Shown in pieces: positions 31,871 through 40,850 of a stretch of DNA of 64,000 nucleotides. The DNA is from Minwuiaceae bacterium (GTDB lineage Bacteria > Pseudomonadota > Alphaproteobacteria > Minwuiales > Minwuiaceae): the NCBI GenBank assembly GCA_028278525.1, contig JANQEE010000017.1, forward strand, positions 1-64,000. The letters are read 5' to 3'. The notes below the pieces were generated by a model. It was not told the origin of the DNA and did not search any database. It was given only the letters and a program-made list of their open reading frames with translations. The translations under genes were made by a program, and so were the position numbers. The first letter of the stretch is position 1; each line of letters opens with the position of its first letter.

Positions 31871-32392
31871 CTACTTGGTCTGAGGCTCCGGCAGGCCATA
31901 GACACGGCTGACCGCCTTGGGATCGGGAATGGCCGGGAATTGCTGATCGATTTCGCTGCAATGGGACGACGACGGGAAAGCGTCGCACCAACGGACCGCG
32001 CCTCGCACCCAGGGCGCCTGGCGCTCCAGGGCCTGCAAGTACGACGCCGGATCGCTGCTGCTGGCAACAATTCTCCGCGGTTTCGGTTCAGGCACGCCAG
32101 CCGGCTTCAGGTCCGGTTTGGTGGCCCGGCTAAGCAGCCCGGAAAGATCGTAGACGCGCTTTTTGGGCGGCTCGGTTTTCACAGGCTCGGATTTTTCGGC
32201 AGCGTCAAAGCCCGGCAGCTTCAGCTTGAACGCCGGCGCCGTCTCACCGCTGCTGCAGCTCGACGGCATCGATCCGCCGGCGCAAACCGTTTCGGAGCTG
32301 ATCACCACAGGGCCGTCATCGGCCATCGCGATAGGCGAGCCTGAGAGCACCAGGGCTGAGACAATCAGCGCTATTTGCCGGGTCTTGAACAT
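31871..32392 (-). CDS. periplasmic protein of unknown function
   Basis: A 173-residue secreted protein with a signal peptide (cleavage near AMA-DDG). The mature N-terminus has two Cys (ETVCAGG, SSCSSG), a proline/lysine-rich linker (EPVKTEPPKKRVYDLSG) and a small C-terminal domain with two more cysteines (WCDAF, HCSEI), probably disulfide-bonded. No family is recognised. The ATG at 32392 starts the basic MFKTRQ leader; a few alternative codons just upstream are also in frame. A palindrome lies 57 bases upstream. Confidence 0.65.
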   Translation of the reverse strand: MFKTRQIALIVSALVLSGSPIAMADDGPVVISSETVCAGGSMPSSCSSGETAPAFKLKLPGFDAAEKSEPVKTEPPKKRVYDLSGLLSRATKPDLKPAGVPEPKPRRIVASSSDPASYLQALERQAPWVRGAVRWCDAFPSSSHCSEIDQQFPAIPDPKAVSRVYGLPEPQTK

Positions 32393-32448
32393 ATCCGCAA
32401 GCATCGGCAAAAAGTCTTTACGGTTCGCTAAAGCCCCGAAACCAATAC

Positions 32449-32471
32449 GTTAACCATTCATCATGGTTAAC
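32449..32471. promoter_or_regulatory. perfect palindrome, operator candidate
   Basis: GTTAACCAT (32449-32457) and its exact reverse complement ATGGTTAAC (32463-32471) are separated by five bases. It lies upstream of the periplasmic protein gene and downstream of the SDR gene stop. TTAACCAT resembles a CtrA-type half-site in alphaproteobacteria, though the spacing here is longer than the usual TTAA-N7-TTAA box. It could be a dimeric regulator site. Confidence 0.5.
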
Positions 32472-32500
32472 AGTGCCCGATGCCGGAAAAACTCAGGGTT

Positions 32501-33286
32501 TTAGCGTCTTGGAACGAATGGATGCGTGCTCGACAGGCCGCCGTCGACGGCGAACGCCTGCCCATTCACATAGGACGCATCGTCGCTGGCAAGGAACAAA
32601 GCCATATTGGCGATTTCGTCCGGCACGCCATGCCGGCGCATGGGGTTCAACTGCCCGATCCGATCCTCGGTTCCCCGGTCTCTGGCATGCTCGAAGATGG
32701 GGCGGGTCATCCCGGTTTCGATCAGGCCGGGGCAAATAGCGTTGATCCTGACGCCGGTGCCCGACAGTTCGTTGGCGACGGTCTGGACAAGGCTGACCAC
32801 CCCGGCCTTGCTGGCGCTATAGGCGCTTGGCCCGGCATGTGCCCTCAATCCGGCAACCGACGCGGTGCAAACAATTGCCCCCTGGCCTTGCTTGATCATG
32901 TGCGGCGCGGCGTGTTTCACCATCAGGAAGGGACCGATCAGATTGACCTGGAGGACACGAAGCCAGTCGTCGACCGTCTGCTCGAACAATGGGACCATAT
33001 CGCCGACGATGCCGGCATTGGCGTATACGACGTCCACACCGCCGAACGCCTCGACGCCACGCTCAACCAGCCCTCGAACGGCCTCTTCATCTCCGGCGTT
33101 AGCGACCGCCTGGATGGCTTCCCCGCCTGCGGCATCGATCATCGCGATAGTTTCCGCCAGACCGTCCTCAGCCAGGTCGGACGCCAGCACCCGTGCGCCC
33201 TCGGATGCGAACAGCACCGCGCTCGCCCTGCCGATCCCGCTCGCCGCGCCGGTTACAATCGTTCTCCTACCCGTCAGCCTTCCCAT
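32501..33286 (-). CDS. short-chain dehydrogenase/reductase
   Basis: A 261-residue classical SDR. The cofactor motif TGAASGIG is at residues 12-19, NAG (YANAGIV) near residue 91, the catalytic Ser in CTASVAG and the YxxxK pair in YSASKAG near residue 157, and PGLIETGM after strand 6. The absence of a basic residue after the first strand favours NAD. It follows the amidase gene on the same strand with 30 bases between, so the two probably form an operon with a catabolic role. The substrate is unknown. Confidence 0.88.
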   Translation of the reverse strand: MGRLTGRRTIVTGAASGIGRASAVLFASEGARVLASDLAEDGLAETIAMIDAAGGEAIQAVANAGDEEAVRGLVERGVEAFGGVDVVYANAGIVGDMVPLFEQTVDDWLRVLQVNLIGPFLMVKHAAPHMIKQGQGAIVCTASVAGLRAHAGPSAYSASKAGVVSLVQTVANELSGTGVRINAICPGLIETGMTRPIFEHARDRGTEDRIGQLNPMRRHGVPDEIANMALFLASDDASYVNGQAFAVDGGLSSTHPFVPRR

Positions 33287-33316
33287 CTTCTCACCCGTCC
33301 TGTTTCTATTGATCTC

Positions 33317-34990
33317 CTAAAGCGGTGGCCGGCGGTCACGGACGGCAAGCGCCGTCTCCAGGCCCATCCCGATACGGCAGAGCGTCCCCTCGTCAAAAAG
33401 GCGCCCCCACAGGGTCACGCCGTGCGGCACGGTACGAACCTCGCCTCGTCCCGTTTCGACCGGCGTAGCGCCACCGATGGACCGCGACTGGCTTTTCCGC
33501 ATCGTCCGCTCGACGAAACCGGCCGGTAGTGTCAGGGACGGATGCCCCGTGAAATTGGTGATCACGTTCATCGACCCGGCGAAACTCGGCCCCATTATAG
33601 CGTCCAGGTCTTCGAACAGATCCGCCATCATCCGCATCACCAGGCGCCTGAAGCGGTCGGTCTGAATATGGTCGACGGCCGACAGAAACCGCGCCTGCCG
33701 GAACATGTTCGGCCACGCTTCGCTGTCCTGACGCACCAGTTGATCGATCCGCCCGTCCAGCGTCAGATCCTCGAACGCCGCGGCCGCTTCCGCGAAAAGG
33801 ATGTTGTAGAGCGATTGATACGGCAAGTCGGGAAGCTCGATTTCCACCAGTTCGAGTCCGATCGACCGCGCGGCCGCCAGCCCGGCGCGGTCGGCCTCGG
33901 TCGCATCTTCGCCCTCGAACCAGTCCGGCGAATAACCAACGCGCAAGCCCTCCAGCTCAGCCTTTGCATCGAAATCGAAAACCACGTCGCGCGAGCCCGG
34001 ATCCCGCTCGTCGTGGGCGTTGATCGCCTTGAGCACCAGTGCGGTGTCTTCGACCGAGCGGCATATCGGACCGATCTTGTCGAGCGACCAGCAAAGCGCC
34101 ATTGCCCCGGTCCGCGGCACGCGCCCGAATGTCGGCCTGAGGCCTGTGGTCCCGCACCGCATGCACGGACTCACGATGGAGCCGAGGGTTTCGCTGCCGA
34201 TACTGAAGCCGACCAGGCCCGCCGCCGTCGCCGATGCCGACCCCGCGCTCGATCCGCTCGATCCTTCGTCCGGGTTCCAGGGGTTTCGCGTTTGTCCGCC
34301 GAACCACACATCGCCGCTCGCCAGCGCGCCGAGCGTCGTCTTCGCGACCAGGACAGCGCCCGCCTCCTCCAGCAGCCTGACGACTTCGGCATCCTGATCC
34401 GGAATACGCTTCCGATAAGGCATAGCGCCCCATGTCGTGGCGACGCCCGCCGTATCCAGCAGGTCCTTGGCGCCCCAGGGAATGCCATGTAAGGGACCGC
34501 GATACCGTCCGGCCGCAATTTCGGAGTCCGCTTGCGCGGCCTGTTTCAGCGCGATTTCCTCCGTCAGCGTTACCACGCATTCCAGTTTCGGCCCGAACCG
34601 CTTTAGCCGATCCAGATAAATCTCGGTCAGCCGAGCGCTCGTAAGGCGGCGATTGCGGACCCAGGCGGAAAGCTCGGTCAGCGGCGCGAACGCGATGTCT
34701 TCGTCGTTATCCGGCAATGGGCCGGCGCGACCGCCGGACCGTCTGAACCGCCCCTTGCGGCGCCGGCTCGGATGGTTCGGATAATCGGGCGTGAAGCCCG
34801 TCGCTGGCGACAGCGCGTTCGGCAAAGGCACCTGGCGGCGATCCAGAACTCTTTCGATCTGGCTGACCACGGTTTCGGACAGCATCGCCCGGTCGCTGCC
34901 GCGATAGGTCACGCCGAACAGCTTTTCGGCTTCGGCGATGGCCGTCGGCGAGATGTATCCAGGCTTTTTGTGACCGGTCAAATTGCTCAC
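33317..34990 (-). CDS. amidase signature family protein
   Basis: A 557-residue amidase. The catalytic triad is visible: Lys in GIPWGAKDLLDT, the cis-Ser in EGSSGSSAGSASATAAGL, and the nucleophile Ser in FSIGSETLGSIVSP. This is the GatA-like amidase signature. An N-terminal extension of about 100 residues, with a basic, proline-containing stretch (RRRKGRFRRSGGR), precedes the core. The start is a GTG with a weak site. It is divergent from the alcohol dehydrogenase and precedes the SDR gene. It probably releases an acid from an amide that feeds the neighbouring catabolic genes. Confidence 0.85.
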   Translation of the reverse strand: MSNLTGHKKPGYISPTAIAEAEKLFGVTYRGSDRAMLSETVVSQIERVLDRRQVPLPNALSPATGFTPDYPNHPSRRRKGRFRRSGGRAGPLPDNDEDIAFAPLTELSAWVRNRRLTSARLTEIYLDRLKRFGPKLECVVTLTEEIALKQAAQADSEIAAGRYRGPLHGIPWGAKDLLDTAGVATTWGAMPYRKRIPDQDAEVVRLLEEAGAVLVAKTTLGALASGDVWFGGQTRNPWNPDEGSSGSSAGSASATAAGLVGFSIGSETLGSIVSPCMRCGTTGLRPTFGRVPRTGAMALCWSLDKIGPICRSVEDTALVLKAINAHDERDPGSRDVVFDFDAKAELEGLRVGYSPDWFEGEDATEADRAGLAAARSIGLELVEIELPDLPYQSLYNILFAEAAAAFEDLTLDGRIDQLVRQDSEAWPNMFRQARFLSAVDHIQTDRFRRLVMRMMADLFEDLDAIMGPSFAGSMNVITNFTGHPSLTLPAGFVERTMRKSQSRSIGGATPVETGRGEVRTVPHGVTLWGRLFDEGTLCRIGMGLETALAVRDRRPPL

Positions 34991-35002
34991 TCTTCAAAGG
35001 GG

Positions 35003-35020
35003 GGCACCCCGGGGGGTGCC
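35003..35020. promoter_or_regulatory. dyad in the amidase / alcohol dehydrogenase divergent region
   Basis: GGCACCCC-GG-GGGGTGCC forms an 8-bp perfect inverted repeat 13 bases upstream of the amidase start. A related GCACCCCGGGGCA block lies about 25 bases further, at about 35046-35058. Two similar GC-rich dyads between divergent catabolic genes suggest a shared operator or a strong leader hairpin. Confidence 0.45.
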
Positions 35021-35126
35021 GTCGGATTCGCGGGAACGAGCCCATGCACCCCGGGGCAGTATTGGCATTGTGCGCCTGCCGGTCCACTATTCACCGCAAC
35101 GAAACTGTCACGCCGGAGGAAGCGCC

Positions 35127-36212
35127 ATGAAAGCCGCGGTTTTACACGAAGTCGGCCAGCCGCTCGAGATCGAGGATGTGGAGATTTCGAAACCGGGCCC
35201 CCGCGAAGTCCTGGTCAGGACCGTCGCGGCCGGCGTCTGCCATAGCGACCTGCACTTCAAAGACGGCACATATCCCTATCGGCTGCCGACCATACTGGGG
35301 CACGAATCCGCCGGCGTGGTCGAACAGGTCGGCTCCGAGGTACGGTATGTCGAACCCGGCGACCACGTTATCACCTGCCTTTCGGCCTTCTGCGGGCATT
35401 GCGAGGCCTGCCTCACCGGACATATGTCGATTTGTTCGAGCACCGAACTGGAACGCGATCCGGATCAGGAACCCCGACTGTCACGCCAGGGCGAACACCT
35501 GCACCAGTTCATCAATCTGTCGTCCTTCGCCGAACAGATGCTGATTCACGAACATGCCCTGGTGAAGATTCGCAAGGACATGCCATTGGACCGCGCCGCG
35601 CTTATCGGCTGCGGCGTCACGACCGGCGTCGGCGCCGTACACAACACGGCCAAGGTCGAGGTCGGGTCGACGGTCGCCGTCATCGGCTGCGGCGGCGTCG
35701 GCCTGTCATGCATTAACGGCGCGGCGATTGCCGGCGCGGGGCGGATCATCGCAATCGACACGGTCGGTTCCAAACTGAACCTTGCCAAGGCTTTCGGCGC
35801 TACCGACGTCCTCGATGCGAGCGACGGCGATGTCCCGAAGCGGATCAAGGAACTGACCGACGGCGGCGTGCATTATTCGTTCGAAGCCATCGGCACCAAA
35901 AGCACCGCCGAACAGGCCTTCAAGATGCTCCGGCCCGGCGGTACGGCCACGGTAATCGGCATGATCCCGGTCGGCACCAAGATCGAGCTGCACGGCGCCG
36001 ATTTCCTTTGGGAGCGCAAAATCCAGGGTTCCGCCATGGGGTCCAACCGCTTCCGCGTGGATATGCCCCGGTATGTGGACTTCTATCTCTCCGGCCGGCT
36101 CCATCTGGACGAAATGGTATCGCAGCGGATCCGCCTGGAGGACGTCAACGACGCCCTCGACGCGCTCAGGAAGGGCGAGATGGCGAGAAGCGTCATCATG
36201 TTCGACCAATAG
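35127..36212 (+). CDS. zinc-dependent alcohol dehydrogenase (class III-like MDR)
   Basis: A 361-residue medium-chain dehydrogenase. Catalytic zinc ligands appear in CHSDLHF (Cys) and GHESAG (His-Glu); structural zinc ligands in CGHCEACLTGHMSIC. The NAD-binding fold shows GCGGVGLSCING (about residues 192-203) followed by an acidic IAIDTV. The start at 35127 (MKAAVLHE) has a clear CGGAGGAAG site; the frame remains open to 34983. Family members oxidise alcohols or hydroxymethyl adducts of thiols. It is divergent from the amidase and probably belongs to the same catabolic region. Confidence 0.88.
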   Translation: MKAAVLHEVGQPLEIEDVEISKPGPREVLVRTVAAGVCHSDLHFKDGTYPYRLPTILGHESAGVVEQVGSEVRYVEPGDHVITCLSAFCGHCEACLTGHMSICSSTELERDPDQEPRLSRQGEHLHQFINLSSFAEQMLIHEHALVKIRKDMPLDRAALIGCGVTTGVGAVHNTAKVEVGSTVAVIGCGGVGLSCINGAAIAGAGRIIAIDTVGSKLNLAKAFGATDVLDASDGDVPKRIKELTDGGVHYSFEAIGTKSTAEQAFKMLRPGGTATVIGMIPVGTKIELHGADFLWERKIQGSAMGSNRFRVDMPRYVDFYLSGRLHLDEMVSQRIRLEDVNDALDALRKGEMARSVIMFDQ

Positions 36213-36233
36213 GCGGGCGGCAGGCGGCAATCG

Positions 36234-37817
36234 TCAGATCGACTTGCCGTGCCCGGCCCAATAGGGCTCGCGTACGATACGCCGGAGGATCTTGCCGGTC
36301 GGCAATCGCGGCAATTCGCTGATGAAGTCAATCGCCCGCGGACACTTGTACCGCGCCAGATGGGCATGGCAATGCTCGATCAGTTCGGCTGCCAGGTCTT
36401 CCGACGGTTCGGTGCCGGGCAGCAGCTGCACGACCCCGCGGACGGCTTCACCCCATTCATCGTCCGGCACGCCAATCGTCGCCACGTCCAGCACCGCCGG
36501 ATGGGTGATGAGAACCGCATCGATCTCGGCGGGATAGATGTTGACGCCGCCGGAGATTATTTGCTCCGCGCTCCGTCCCGTAAGGAAGAAGTAGCCGTCC
36601 TCGTCCACGTATCCTTTGTCGCCCATGGTGTAATAGTTGTCATGATAGGCCGACGCGGTTTTCTCGGTATCCTTGAAGTATGTGAACCGTCCCGACTCCG
36701 GCGCCCGGAAGTATATGGTCCCCACCTCGCCGGGCGGCAGCTTTCGGTGTTCCTCGTCATGCACTTCCGCGACGACGCCTGCTACCGCTCGGCCGACGCT
36801 GCCCGGCTTTTTCAGCCACTCTTCAGACGTGATGAAGATCCCGCCACCCTCGGTCGCCGCGTAGTATTCGTAAACGACCGGCCCCAGCCATTCGATCGTC
36901 CTGCGCTTGGTATCCTCCGGACATGGCGCCGCGCCATGCAACACCCAGCGCAACGACGACAGGTCGTATTTCGATTTGACGTCGTCCGGCAATTGCAGCA
37001 TGCGATGAAACATTGTCGGCACTACATGCGTGTGGGTGACACTGTGACGGTCCACAAGGCGCAGCGTTTCCTCCGCATCCCACCTGTCCATCAGCACCAG
37101 ACCGACACCGTTCGCGAGTGGGAAGGACATGTTCAGCGCCAGCGGCGCGGCGTGATAGAGCGGTCCCGTGACCAAGCCCAGATCCTCCCCGGGACGAAAA
37201 GCCGCCGTTTTGGAAAGTACATCCGTCATCATAGGCGGCGCCGGCGAGGTCCTGTGCACACCCTTCGGATGCCCTGTGGTACCTGACGTATACAGCATGG
37301 GCTGTCCAAGCGACGGGTCTTCAATATTCTCCGCCGGTTGTTCCGCCAGCGCATCACCGTAGTCGAGGAAGCCGTCGATCTTCCCTCCGACGGCCAGGAG
37401 GAACCTGGCATTCGGCGCCTGTTGAACGGCCTCGCGCACCGCCGCCGCGAACCGCGCATCGGCGACCACCGCTTTGGCTTCGCAGTTGTCTACGATGTAG
37501 CCCATCTCCTCGCCGGTCAGATGCCAATTGATCGGCGTCACCCGTATCCCGGACCGCTGACAAGCGCCGATCACTTCGACGAACTCGGGACGATTGGCGC
37601 AGATCAGTGCAACCCCGTCGCCCGCTTGCAGTCCGGCGCTTCTGAAGGCGCGAACAAGTTGGTTGCAGTGGGCGTTCAACGCGCCGAACGTCCGGTCGCC
37701 GGATTGACTTAAAATAGCAGGCCGTTCGGGTGCCGCTTGCGCGTGAAGCGCGATCATCATGCCGCAGGCCGAAGCCTCTTCCGGCGTCCACGTTTTTACT
37801 TTCTCATTCATTCCCAT
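36234..37817 (-). CDS. acyl-CoA synthetase (AMP-forming, ANL superfamily)
   Basis: A 527-residue adenylate-forming ligase. Motifs in order: TSGTTGHPKGVHRTS (P-loop, about residues 171-185), YEYYAATEGGG (A5), MGDKGYVDEDGYFFLTGR (A7-A8) and PTGKILRR with the catalytic Lys at the C-terminus. It activates a carboxylic acid to its CoA thioester. Length and motif spacing match medium-chain or aryl-CoA ligases. The downstream gene on the same strand is absent; the upstream HpcH/HpaI aldolase runs in the same direction with a 77-base gap. Confidence 0.88.
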   Translation of the reverse strand: MGMNEKVKTWTPEEASACGMMIALHAQAAPERPAILSQSGDRTFGALNAHCNQLVRAFRSAGLQAGDGVALICANRPEFVEVIGACQRSGIRVTPINWHLTGEEMGYIVDNCEAKAVVADARFAAAVREAVQQAPNARFLLAVGGKIDGFLDYGDALAEQPAENIEDPSLGQPMLYTSGTTGHPKGVHRTSPAPPMMTDVLSKTAAFRPGEDLGLVTGPLYHAAPLALNMSFPLANGVGLVLMDRWDAEETLRLVDRHSVTHTHVVPTMFHRMLQLPDDVKSKYDLSSLRWVLHGAAPCPEDTKRRTIEWLGPVVYEYYAATEGGGIFITSEEWLKKPGSVGRAVAGVVAEVHDEEHRKLPPGEVGTIYFRAPESGRFTYFKDTEKTASAYHDNYYTMGDKGYVDEDGYFFLTGRSAEQIISGGVNIYPAEIDAVLITHPAVLDVATIGVPDDEWGEAVRGVVQLLPGTEPSEDLAAELIEHCHAHLARYKCPRAIDFISELPRLPTGKILRRIVREPYWAGHGKSI

Positions 37818-37893
37818 ACTACCAATCGATCTCGTCCCGTACCCGCGGGTCTCGCGCCTACAGACGCCCGTTGTCGCGTTGAAGGAGTGAGCG

Positions 37894-38667
37894 CTAGCCG
37901 TCTTGTTTCAGCGCCTCGATGCCGGCTCTCAGCCCGTCGCCGACAAGACCGATATCATAAGAATACGATATCATCCGGAATCCACGCTTCATCCAGTCCC
38001 GGCCCCACGCAACGTTCGGCACCAGACACCCGGCCGCCTTGTCGTTTCGGGCACAGGCTTCCAGGATTTTGTCGATGCCGGCCTGGAGCTCCGGCCGCTC
38101 GAAATCGCCGGGAATGCCAAGCGACAGGGAAAGGTCGAAATGGCCGAGATGCGCCATGTCGACGCCCGGCACCGCCATGATCTCTTCGACGTTCTTCAGG
38201 CCGTTGGCCGTCTCGATCAGCGCCAGCACCAGGGTCCGTTCATGCGCCTTTTCCATCTTGTCCGCGACGTCGCCGGCGGCGTAGTCGTCATGGGCGCCGC
38301 CGAACAGGGCGCCGCGCACCCCATCAGGCGGATACCGGGTCCAGGAGACGATCTCCGCCGCTTCCTCGGCGGACTCGACCATCGGCAGCATCAATCCCAT
38401 GGCACCGATGTCCAGAAGCTGGGACACCAGGTGGTATTGCTTTGCCGACGGCCGTACCAGCGGCACCAGGCCGGCGCCGCGGCAATAGGAGAACTGCCGC
38501 TTCATCTCGGCCATGCCGAAGCCGCTGTGTTCCATGTCGTAGAGTGCGTAGTCGGCGCCGGCGCCGGCGATGATCGCGGGCAGGCCGGGACTCTCGAACT
38601 CGAACACCATGGTCCCGAATACGGTCTCGCCCCTGGCGAGCCGTTCTTTCACCGGATTGCTACGCAT
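37894..38667 (-). CDS. HpcH/HpaI-family class II aldolase
   Basis: A 257-residue TIM-barrel aldolase. The family blocks are present: MVFEFESPGLPAIIAGAGAD, YDMEHSGFG (metal-site Glu), PLVRPSAKQYHLVSQLLDIG, MLPMVESAEEA and ALIETANGLKNVEEI. These enzymes cleave 2-keto-3-deoxy acids such as 4-hydroxy-2-oxoheptanedioate into pyruvate and an aldehyde. It lies upstream of the acyl-CoA ligase on the same strand. The particular acid is not determined. Confidence 0.85.
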   Translation of the reverse strand: MRSNPVKERLARGETVFGTMVFEFESPGLPAIIAGAGADYALYDMEHSGFGMAEMKRQFSYCRGAGLVPLVRPSAKQYHLVSQLLDIGAMGLMLPMVESAEEAAEIVSWTRYPPDGVRGALFGGAHDDYAAGDVADKMEKAHERTLVLALIETANGLKNVEEIMAVPGVDMAHLGHFDLSLSLGIPGDFERPELQAGIDKILEACARNDKAAGCLVPNVAWGRDWMKRGFRMISYSYDIGLVGDGLRAGIEALKQDG

Positions 38668-38825
38668 TGTTCCCGTCCCTGAGCGCTTTGTTCGGCTTTG
38701 CCGTTGTTGGCGCCATGATAGCGCATATCGCCGTCGCGCAAATACGCCCGCCTTACGGCAGTGGCCGGGATCTCAGGGTCGGTCCCACTGCCGGCGCTCG
38801 AAGGCGAAGACCAGGCGGCATGGTC

Positions 38826-38980
38826 CCCTCTCCCGCCGGGAGAGGGACAGGGTGAGGGGCTATCAACAACGCGTTGAGGCCAAACGGCCATGAGATCACA
38901 ATTGAAACGCCTTCAGATGATAGTGCGTCAGCGGAACGGTCGTCTTTTCCCCTCACCCAACCCTCTCCCCAAGGAGAGGG
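38826..38980. repeat. palindromic intergenic repeat pair (REP/BIME-like)
   Basis: Two hairpins, CCCTCTCCC-GCC-GGGAGAGGG (38826-38846) and CCCTCTCC-CCAA-GGAGAGGG (38961-38980), are arranged in inverted order together with flanking GGGTGAGGGG (38850-38859) and CCCCTCACCC (38949-38958). The whole forms an inverted composite of about 155 bases. This CCCTCACCC/CCCTCTCCC motif is a widespread proteobacterial intergenic repeat. The remainder of the 393-base gap has no gene. Confidence 0.8.
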
Positions 38981-39059
38981 CTCTCAGGCGCGGACCGCAA
39001 ACGCCCTGTCTCAAATTGCGGAATTATAGCAGTGGACCGGTCCAGGGACCTTTTGGCGG

Positions 39060-40022
39060 TCAGCCGGCTTTGCTGCAGGACCCGCCGCCCAGCACGCAAA
39101 ACCGTGCGCAATGCGGGTGGTTCAGCTTCACGGCGCCGGCCGCTTCCGCCAGGGTATGGCCCATCTCGAATTCGTCGCCGTAGGGCAGCAACGTGCAGGG
39201 CAACACGACCGGCCGGTCGTCGCCTTTGCGCTTCACGATCATTCGGGAGGACGCGCACATGATCGATTCCGGTGTCACACCCAGAATGCCCCAACACTGC
39301 TCAGTGATCTCCGGCACGTCCAAACGCTCGTCCATCTCCGGAAATATCACCAGCGACTCAGGGTCGCTCGCATCCACGGGATATTTATGTTCCGCGAGGA
39401 ACCGCGCGTAACCGGCGCGGGCATCGGCTTCCGCCTCGCCCCAGCAGCTGCGGCCCGCAAGCCGGAGGTTGAAACCGTTCTCGGCCAGCCAGTCCAACCC
39501 CATCAACAGCGGCTTCCAGCTATTGGGGCCACGCTCAACCTCGTGCAGCGTTTGCGTGTAGTGATCGACCGAGACCCGGATTACCAAACGATCACCATAC
39601 TTGTCTTTCAACGCCAGCAGACCGGCCGCGCATTTCATCATCGGCCGCATGGCATTGGTCAGCACAAGCGCCTGGAAGCCCCGCGACAGGACACTCTCCA
39701 GCATGGGGATGAGGTCGGGGTTCATGAACGGCTCGCCGCCGGTGAACCCGATCTCCTTGGTCGGCAGCCCGTCGGCGGCTATCTCGTCCAGATAAACGTC
39801 GACCTCATCGGCCGCGATGTAGACGAGCTGATCGTTCGTCGGACTGGATTCGATGTAGCAGTTCCGGCAGGTGAGGTTGCACAACGTTCCCGTGTTGAAC
39901 CAGAGCGTCGCCAGGCTGTCCAGCGCAACCTCGGCACGGCGCGTGCCGTCGGCGGTAAAGTCCGGGTCCTTGAACTTTCGCGGATCCAGTATCGGGGATG
40001 CTTCTGCGACGGCTTCCGACAT
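39060..40022 (-). CDS. radical SAM protein
   Basis: A 320-residue radical SAM enzyme. The CxxxCxxC cluster motif CNLTCRNCYI is at about residues 48-57, GFTGGEPFMNPD (the SAM-binding GGE block) follows near residue 93, and the C-terminus carries additional Cys residues (PCTLLPYG, HCARFCVLGGGSC) that could bind a second cluster. It falls in the broad SPASM-like group; no substrate is evident. The 830-base region upstream separates it from EgtB, which runs the other way. Confidence 0.8.
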   Translation of the reverse strand: MSEAVAEASPILDPRKFKDPDFTADGTRRAEVALDSLATLWFNTGTLCNLTCRNCYIESSPTNDQLVYIAADEVDVYLDEIAADGLPTKEIGFTGGEPFMNPDLIPMLESVLSRGFQALVLTNAMRPMMKCAAGLLALKDKYGDRLVIRVSVDHYTQTLHEVERGPNSWKPLLMGLDWLAENGFNLRLAGRSCWGEAEADARAGYARFLAEHKYPVDASDPESLVIFPEMDERLDVPEITEQCWGILGVTPESIMCASSRMIVKRKGDDRPVVLPCTLLPYGDEFEMGHTLAEAAGAVKLNHPHCARFCVLGGGSCSKAG

Positions 40023-40131
40023 TACCTACTCCTGCGCTGACGCATGCCTAAAGCCGTCGATGGCCTGGATACGACGAAGCGGTTGATCTGATCTACACAT
40101 AGCCACCGCGATCCATAAATGGCAATCACGT

Positions 40132-40711
40132 TCACGTTAGGGCCCCGTTCGACGGATTGCCAAGCGTGGCGTCCGCTCCGTCGACCTTGGCCCGGGCGAC
40201 AAGGCTACGCCATTTTCGCAGCTCAATTCGGCCCTTTTTCGTGGCGGCGGCTTCGGCGACGGCCCTGTCGGATACGACACCCTTATTATCAGAGCCTTTA
40301 AGCACAACCAAACCGTGGGTTGCCAAGTCTTCGAAAACACGAAGCCTGCGGCCTTCGCAGACCCGCCTCAGTCCAAGATGCTGTGACAACAGCGTGTCTA
40401 ATTCCGCAAAATGCGCGTTGGTCAGGCGGCACGAAGCGCCGCGTCCGAGACGGTGTTTCTCACCTCTCGTCGGTCCGGTGTGACCAATGCCATAGACCAT
40501 CGGGCGCAAGGTCTCCAAGGTTCGGCCTGTTCAGCCTGATCTTGAAAACGACAATATGGTCCGATTGGGGAATCATCAACACACCACATATTGAGCATTT
40601 GTACCGCCGCATCGTCCGGTTCGCTGTATTCCACCGCAGTTGAGCGATCTTTGTCCGCCGGCGAGGGACTGTTGCGGAACCAGCCTTGGCATAGGTCGAA
40701 AAAACTACCAA
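40132..40711 (-). pseudogene. possible frameshifted gene of unknown function
   Basis: Two minus-strand frames abut. The upstream one (40460-40711) contains RRYKCSICGVLMIPQSDHIV and ends in LWHWSHRTDER-stop. The downstream one (40132 to about 40518) continues naturally as RGEKHRLGRGASCRLTNAHF and on to a helical, basic C-terminus (KKGRIELRKWRSLVARAK). A one-base shift near 40460 would join them into one protein of roughly 190 residues with a zinc-ribbon-like start. It may instead be chance. The flank up to 40850 is AT-rich, unlike its surroundings. Confidence 0.3.
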
Positions 40712-40850
40712 ATATGTAGATTTTTCAAAACATTTCAGGACTATTTACATCACCGGACGCAGAAACTGTTCGATTATGCAGCAAATGTGCACTTGTACAG
40801 CAGATTTCGATTTCTTACTTTGTGGCTGTCAATAGCGGATAGAGGCAGCA

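Noticed and set aside
36249-37286. 345-codon plus-strand frame over the acyl-CoA ligase
   Set aside because: Antisense shadow of a gene with all ANL motifs in order.
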